Shown here: piece after piece, positions 59,698 through 64,000 of the stretch
Layout of the letters: each line of letters opens with the position of its first letter
Position numbering within the stretch: the stretch's first letter is position 1
DNA from: Micavibrio sp. UBA2137
GTDB taxonomy: Bacteria > Pseudomonadota > Alphaproteobacteria > Micavibrionales > Micavibrionaceae
Length of the DNA stretch: 64,000 nt
Reading direction: 5' to 3'
NCBI GenBank assembly: GCA_002328415.1
Contig: DCXL01000002.1
Coordinates: 155,963-219,962 of the forward strand
Position numbers and translations under genes: made by a program
The notes under the pieces: generated by a model
What the model was told of the DNA's origin: nothing
The model's database searches: none
Seen by the model: the letters and a program-made list of their open reading frames with translations, nothing else

Positions 59698-60999
59698 ATG
59701 ACAAACGTGAAAACACAATTTTCAAAATTGCTTAAAATGGGCTTTGCCATTTTTGCCTTAACGTGTTTAAGCATTTTATCTGTAAATAAGGCAAATGCTT
59801 CTTCAGAGGATCGCGTCTGTACAGGAAGTGTTTCTGCCTGCCCAGGATGTTCTGGCTTTCACGAGGAAACACGCCGCGTTGTAAAAGAATTTATTGACGA
59901 GGATATCGAGACCCATAAAGAGTGGCTCATAAATGATTTTTGGAAAAACGCAATGCTACCTGCCCTGCAAGGTCAGGCTGAACAAGATACAGCTGACATG
60001 CTTGAATCTGTTAAACAAGAATCAACGATTGCGACTGCAGAGGCTGAAGCGCGCAATGTCAATGAAGCGCGGGGTCATGTCACAGAAGCCATGCAAGAGG
60101 CTGTTGTTACGGACAATATGTGTCGAACCGTTTCAACCGCAACTGACATGCTTAACGCTGAAGAAGATGCTGCCTATGTAGAGACAGTCATGGGCAATAT
60201 TTCAGTACAGAGTGGTTTAGGAACAACAGGAACTGGAACAGAAACAACTGGTAACCGTAACAGAACGATGGACACCATGTTGTGTGCTAGTGCTGATCTT
60301 ATTAATACACCCTACATTCGCGAACGTTGCGAGGGCGTCGAAACAGACCAAATCGCAGCCTCTTTTACGGATGTTTTATCTGGTAACAGCCCGATTACAC
60401 TTGAACCTAATGGACGCCCCACACCTGCTAGTACCACACTTCAATACATTAACAGTGTTATGGTTCCGCGCCGTCCTGATGTCACTGCAGAGCAGCTATA
60501 CAGCGAAGACGGTACAGTAACAACTTCACAGATTGCCTATCAGAATCTAAGAAGTCCTTTGGCGCAGGCTTTGGTTGCCAACCGTTGTCTGAATGGAAGT
60601 TTATCCGATAGGTTCACAACCGAAGCAGAGCTTAATGACCAAATGCGTGCTTTAGCTACAGAGTATAATATTGTCTCACAAGAACGTCTTGAGCAGCTAG
60701 GTAACAGCCCGCGCGCGCAGATGGATCTGATTATAGGCTACGTTAATAGCCCCGATAAACAAATTGAAGATAATGGCGAAAATTTAAGTGATGTAATGCG
60801 CTATGCCAGTTATTTGGAGGCCCTACGCACATCTTATCTTTATGACATGTTGGAGGCGGCCCATTGTGAAGAAATGCTTTCTGCCATTCATGTAGCTAAT
60901 TCCTATGAGCCTGTGCGTAATCAGGTCACTGATGTTGTACAAGAGGCAAACCTTCGTTATGAGAATCAAAAAGATACGACAAAGTTTGCAGGGAAATAG
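59698..60999 (+). CDS. Exported cluster protein 3
   Basis: 433 aa; the ATG at 59698 is chosen because AAGGTG lies 6 bases upstream (a GTG at 59689 is within the same site). Signal peptide to about residue 35 (FAIFALTCLSILSVNKANAS). The mature N-terminus has CTGSVSACPGC. The central part, LQGQAEQDTADMLESVKQES then ARGHVTEAMQEAVVTDNMC, is homologous to the matching regions of proteins 1 and 2. The block TMLCASADLINTPYIRERC supplies the second Cys pair. Protein 4 follows 9 bp later. Confidence 0.8.
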   Translation: MTNVKTQFSKLLKMGFAIFALTCLSILSVNKANASSEDRVCTGSVSACPGCSGFHEETRRVVKEFIDEDIETHKEWLINDFWKNAMLPALQGQAEQDTADMLESVKQESTIATAEAEARNVNEARGHVTEAMQEAVVTDNMCRTVSTATDMLNAEEDAAYVETVMGNISVQSGLGTTGTGTETTGNRNRTMDTMLCASADLINTPYIRERCEGVETDQIAASFTDVLSGNSPITLEPNGRPTPASTTLQYINSVMVPRRPDVTAEQLYSEDGTVTTSQIAYQNLRSPLAQALVANRCLNGSLSDRFTTEAELNDQMRALATEYNIVSQERLEQLGNSPRAQMDLIIGYVNSPDKQIEDNGENLSDVMRYASYLEALRTSYLYDMLEAAHCEEMLSAIHVANSYEPVRNQVTDVVQEANLRYENQKDTTKFAGK

Positions 61000-61008
61000 G
61001 ACTATAGA

Positions 61009-62109
61009 ATGACAAATCGCTTTAAGAAAATATTTCTTTCTTCCTGCCTTATTGTTGGCCTCATCAGCATGGCTCTTCCTGCGCATGCCAATATTGCGAC
61101 AGAAATTGGGGCACAAGTTGTCGGAACACTGCAACATATGTCCGAACAAATCTCCTCTGCCGTACAAAGTGGCACACAGCAAGATTCAACCCTTACAGAT
61201 GACGCTGTTGCAAAAGACACAATCAATGAGTCCAACGAAGACGTTGTCGATACAACACTTGAAAATCAATATTCAGAACGCATTTGTAGCGATATTTCTG
61301 TCTTAAGTCTTGGCAGTAATGAACGTCGTGAGCGAACCGAAGAAGCTGAAAGCGGATTTTTTGACGGCTTAACGAGCATGGTTTACGAGAGAACAGGAAG
61401 CCTCGGCGGACTCTCGGATTCCGAACGTGGACAAGCGCTTTCGAGTGTGAAGGCTACATTTTGTTCAACTAACGAACAGGGTGGAAATCTTGAAGGATTT
61501 TGTGATGAGCAAACTGCATCTGGCCAGCGTCGCATTAATCCCGTTTCACCCCAAAATGTTGCTGGGATAACAAATCTTGATGTCACGGGTGATAACGCCG
61601 ATATTATTACCTATATGTCTAACTTTGTTGAACCAGTTAACTTTCCTGCTCCAGGAACGGGTGGCTCAAGACTTGTGGGGCCTGTTGGGCGTACAGTTGC
61701 ACATAAGGCTGTAGTCCAGTCCTCACTTGCAACGTTGCTTTCCCTCAACACCTCTTCGGAAACAGTTAATATGGACGCTGTCGAGGGCTTGTTTGATGCT
61801 ATGGGTGCTTCAGATGAATTTCGTGCGCAATATTTACCAGAAGATGGGCGCTTGAGCGAAGACGGGATGTTGGAAATCATCGTCAATTTCTATGTTTCAA
61901 ACCCCGAATTCTTCACAGATATGGCCATGTCTGAAACAAATATAGAGCAGCTACGTCCCATTTTGATGGCGCAGCATTTACGTCTTGACCAGAAAATCTT
62001 GCAGCTGAGAAACCAAAGACTACGCCATAAAGCAATGATCACTTCACTTGATGCAAATGAGCGCGCTGAAGGACCAATTTCAGAATTGGTCGATACAGTA
62101 AATCAGTAA
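61009..62109 (+). CDS. Exported cluster protein 4
   Basis: 366 aa with a clear signal peptide (MTNRFKKIFLSSCLIVGLIS to ALPAHA). It lacks the N-terminal Cys cluster of the other three but keeps the later motifs: NESNEDVVDTTLENQYSERIC in the position of the shared T-E-A/Cys block, and KATFCSTNEQGGNLEGFC as the second Cys pair. It is the most divergent member. Its stop lies 1 bp before the convergent icmT. AGGAC precedes its start. Confidence 0.8.
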   Translation: MTNRFKKIFLSSCLIVGLISMALPAHANIATEIGAQVVGTLQHMSEQISSAVQSGTQQDSTLTDDAVAKDTINESNEDVVDTTLENQYSERICSDISVLSLGSNERRERTEEAESGFFDGLTSMVYERTGSLGGLSDSERGQALSSVKATFCSTNEQGGNLEGFCDEQTASGQRRINPVSPQNVAGITNLDVTGDNADIITYMSNFVEPVNFPAPGTGGSRLVGPVGRTVAHKAVVQSSLATLLSLNTSSETVNMDAVEGLFDAMGASDEFRAQYLPEDGRLSEDGMLEIIVNFYVSNPEFFTDMAMSETNIEQLRPILMAQHLRLDQKILQLRNQRLRHKAMITSLDANERAEGPISELVDTVNQ

Positions 62110-62110
62110 A

Positions 62111-62413
62111 TTACCCGTAATCTTTAAGACGACGACGTCCAATTGACATGAGCGCCGGGCGCTTACGTCCGGATAGTGTGAGGCGAAAACGGCGCATCGC
62201 CGAGCTAAATGTCAGACCATAGCGCTCAAGGATATAGAATAAGAATGTCGATACAATCGCGATAAAAAGCGTAATTAATCGCGCATAAAGTAATAGCAGG
62301 AAAAACGGAAAGGCCGCGCGCGCATCAAAGGCAAAAAAGCGCACAGGGCGCATGGAGTTACGCCAATGCCAGTTGACCTGATCCTGAATAGCTTCAATTT
62401 CTTTATTGGCCAT
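62111..62413 (-). CDS. icmT: IcmT, small Dot/Icm inner-membrane protein
   Basis: 100 aa. The signature VNWHWRNSMRPVRFFAFDARAA, seen in part as NWHWRNSMRPVRFF, is highly characteristic of IcmT, followed by one or two hydrophobic segments (about 33-65) and RYGLTFSSAMRRFR. IcmT is essential for Dot/Icm function in Legionella, where it lies at the start of the icm block and is not next to dotB. Here it begins 3 bp after dotB. Confidence 0.93.
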   Translation of the reverse strand: MANKEIEAIQDQVNWHWRNSMRPVRFFAFDARAAFPFFLLLLYARLITLFIAIVSTFLFYILERYGLTFSSAMRRFRLTLSGRKRPALMSIGRRRLKDYG

Positions 62414-62416
62414 GAC

Positions 62417-63574
62417 CTACCCTTCACCGCCACCAGTAAGCAGGAGATAATGTGTCTTACTAATTAAGCCTTTTTCAAAAACCTCTGTCGCAGATTTTTT
62501 CATTGATTGACCGTAAGACGGAATAAGGCGTTCAATTTCATTTGTCCATTCATCAAAATCCATATCTAAAAGCTTTTCGCGCACGGCATCTGGAAAAACC
62601 ATCCATTCACGTACACCAAGACGCCCGCCATCCACTTTGGGGACAAGGCTTTGTGTGACAATCATACGAAGCGTTTCCATGAGGGCATAAGCACGTTCAC
62701 CACGCTCTTCTTTTTCAAAGGAGGAAATCATACGGCGCACGGTCGATGCCACACCCGTTGTATGTGTTGTCGTATAAACAGCATGACCTGTTTGGGCGGC
62801 CTCAATGGCCGCTGAAATTGTCTCTCTGTCACGCGCCTCGCCGACCATAATGATATTGGGCTTACGGCGCAGCGCGTTGCGCACACCTGCTTCAAAATCT
62901 GGCAAATGCCTTGGAATTTCACTTTGAGAGACAAGCGAGCGTGGCGATTTTATTGTGTCATAAGTAAATTCAATCGGCGCTTCATAAGTTAACATTTTGC
63001 CGCAGCCACCAATACGCTCAAGTAACATGCGGTTGCCTGCGGCAAGCAAAGTTGATTTACCAGAGCCCGTTGGGCCAGTGACAATCACCATACCCTGGCG
63101 TGGCGCCCAGTTATCTATAATTTCCTGCTCTATACCCAAGTCAGACAAGCGCGGTGGTTCAGTTGGAAGTGAACGCATTGTAATTTGTGCTGAATCACGG
63201 CCCTTCGCTTGAATGGCGGTAATGTTCACACGAAAACGAATACGGCTATATCTGTCTGGGCGTACCTCGTAAGACACATCCAAATCTTTGCCAGAGGCCA
63301 AACGTGCCATAGCGTCAGCCCCATAAATCTTATTTAAAAATGCTGTCATATCCGAGGCATCCATAGCACGGAAAGTCGCGGGATACAGCACACCTGAAAT
63401 ATCATTGTAAATGGGGCGTTCTGTCTGAATAGAGATGTCGGATGTCCCCTCCTTCACACACCATGTCAGAAATGGGTCAACATCAGTTTCCTTAAAACGT
63501 GAAGGTTCATCAGGATAGATACGTCCCGCTTCATTTTCACCTTTAACAAGGGTTATCGGCTTACGGGATTCCAT
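62417..63574 (-). CDS. dotB: DotB, PilT/VirB11-like secretion ATPase
   Basis: 385 aa; hexameric ATPase that powers the type IVB system. Walker A is VTGPTGSGKSTLL (about 163-175), the Asp box and Walker B IIMVGEARDRETISAA near 238, and the His box HAVYTTTHTTGVAS follows. The ATG falls inside the end of dotC (22-bp overlap), showing a dotC-dotB-icmT operon. Length matches Legionella DotB (about 377 aa). Confidence 0.96.
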   Translation of the reverse strand: MESRKPITLVKGENEAGRIYPDEPSRFKETDVDPFLTWCVKEGTSDISIQTERPIYNDISGVLYPATFRAMDASDMTAFLNKIYGADAMARLASGKDLDVSYEVRPDRYSRIRFRVNITAIQAKGRDSAQITMRSLPTEPPRLSDLGIEQEIIDNWAPRQGMVIVTGPTGSGKSTLLAAGNRMLLERIGGCGKMLTYEAPIEFTYDTIKSPRSLVSQSEIPRHLPDFEAGVRNALRRKPNIIMVGEARDRETISAAIEAAQTGHAVYTTTHTTGVASTVRRMISSFEKEERGERAYALMETLRMIVTQSLVPKVDGGRLGVREWMVFPDAVREKLLDMDFDEWTNEIERLIPSYGQSMKKSATEVFEKGLISKTHYLLLTGGGEG

Positions 63575-63999
63575 CGCTCTGCTCCTGGTATAAGGGCTGG
63601 TTTACCGGTGATTTCAACTGCGCGGTCGCCGACACGCATTTCGTCACCGCCGCCTGTGACACCGCGGTTCACAAGATTAGCATAGGGGGGTGTAATCATA
63701 TTATAGGCAAGCAATTTACGGTATCTGACCATGCCTTCAAAATCAGCATTGAGGCGGTTAAGGTCTTGCTGGAAAATATCGTCTGCCTGTTCAAAGCCCT
63801 CTTTCCAACCTTTTGTTACAAGCTCTCTCCAAACAAGGACTTCATCAGGCGTTTTAGGTAAAAGAATGGCTGGTGGATTTGTAATTTCACCCCATTCGCG
63901 CTCAAGATATTGACGCCAAGACCGTGCAGTCGATGTGAAACGCGCATTACGATTAATGTTGAAGATTGCATCAGAGACTGCAGCTGTTTGTCCATCATT
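63553..63999 (-). CDS. dotC: DotC, C-terminal part (5' end outside window)
   Basis: The frame is open to the window edge and encodes the last 148 residues. Blocks that match DotC are ARSWRQYLEREWGE, PDEVLVWRELVTKGW, DLNRLNADFEGMVRYRKLLA and the ending VEITGKPALIP. DotC is an outer-membrane lipoprotein of the Dot/Icm core; its lipobox would be outside the window. No full-length start was visible. It is upstream of dotB as in Legionella, where dotD precedes it. Confidence 0.92.
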   Translation of the reverse strand, partial: NDGQTAAVSDAIFNINRNARFTSTARSWRQYLEREWGEITNPPAILLPKTPDEVLVWRELVTKGWKEGFEQADDIFQQDLNRLNADFEGMVRYRKLLAYNMITPPYANLVNRGVTGGGDEMRVGDRAVEITGKPALIPGAERWNPVSR

Positions 64000-64000
64000 T

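Noticed and set aside
62728..63212. Short frames overlapping dotB on both strands
   Set aside because: All fall within the Walker A/B region of dotB, which is certain; they are shadows.
63816..63998. 60-aa minus-strand frame at the window edge
   Set aside because: It is out of frame with the reading that clearly matches the DotC C-terminus, which is open to the edge.
1..64000. CRISPR array, tRNA or rRNA genes
   Set aside because: Intergenic gaps were read by eye, and no regularly spaced repeats or cloverleaf-like sequence was seen. A covariance-model scan was not possible here.

Overview
The window looks like a chromosomal segment of an alphaproteobacterium with moderate-to-low GC. The lineage is an inference from gene content: a TIGR02300-type zinc-ribbon/acidic-tail protein, a CobT-type VWA protein, a long-form SerC and a FadN-type beta-oxidation protein. 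The standout is a chromosomal Dot/Icm-type (type IVB) secretion locus, which is uncommon in this class. No rRNA, tRNA, CRISPR array, transposase or integrase gene was recognised.

Region 1 (1-8.5 kb): the 3' part of glmU, then glmS. The last 30 bp of glmS (NLA[K/R]SVTVE-stop) recur twice downstream as direct repeats at 3763-3792 and 8435-8463. They bound two adjacent AT-rich inserts. Insert 1 carries one CobT-like VWA gene. Insert 2 carries a cytochrome bd oxidase (cydA, cydB and a 46-aa accessory protein) with sulfur-handling rhodanese and persulfide-dioxygenase-like genes. This looks like a tandem array of small islands at the glmS attachment site, with no recombinase of their own.

Region 2 (8.5-34 kb): ordinary chromosome. 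It holds orphan proteins, an S51-like protein, a DMT transporter, the TIGR02300 protein, a fatty-acid oxidation set (thiolase, HAD/ECH fusion, acyl-CoA dehydrogenase, SCP2, thioesterase, FadL-type porin), a Ca/Na antiporter, panC, a three-gene ABC-2 exporter, pyruvate kinase, OsmC, a short class I nrdA and an FAD/NAD(P) oxidoreductase.

Region 3 (34-42.6 kb): a methyltransferase, the serine pathway (serA, serC, serB), a stand-alone Clp-D1-like AAA+ ATPase overlapping serB, a pseudouridine synthase, an RsmC-like methyltransferase and a UbiH-type monooxygenase.

Region 4 (42.6-64 kb): the type IVB locus. On the minus strand icmL-icmK-icmE-icmG-icmC-icmD-icmJ-icmB run in the same order as in Legionella. 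They are followed by small unknown genes and an 817-aa internally repetitive protein. A second minus-strand block at the right edge holds dotC (partial), dotB and icmT. Between the two blocks, on the plus strand, is a tandem set of four related exported proteins (57.1-62.1 kb). I do not recognise them, and they are the best candidate for an undescribed component or substrate family of this system. Genes such as dotA, dotD, icmO/dotL and icmP/dotM are not in the window.
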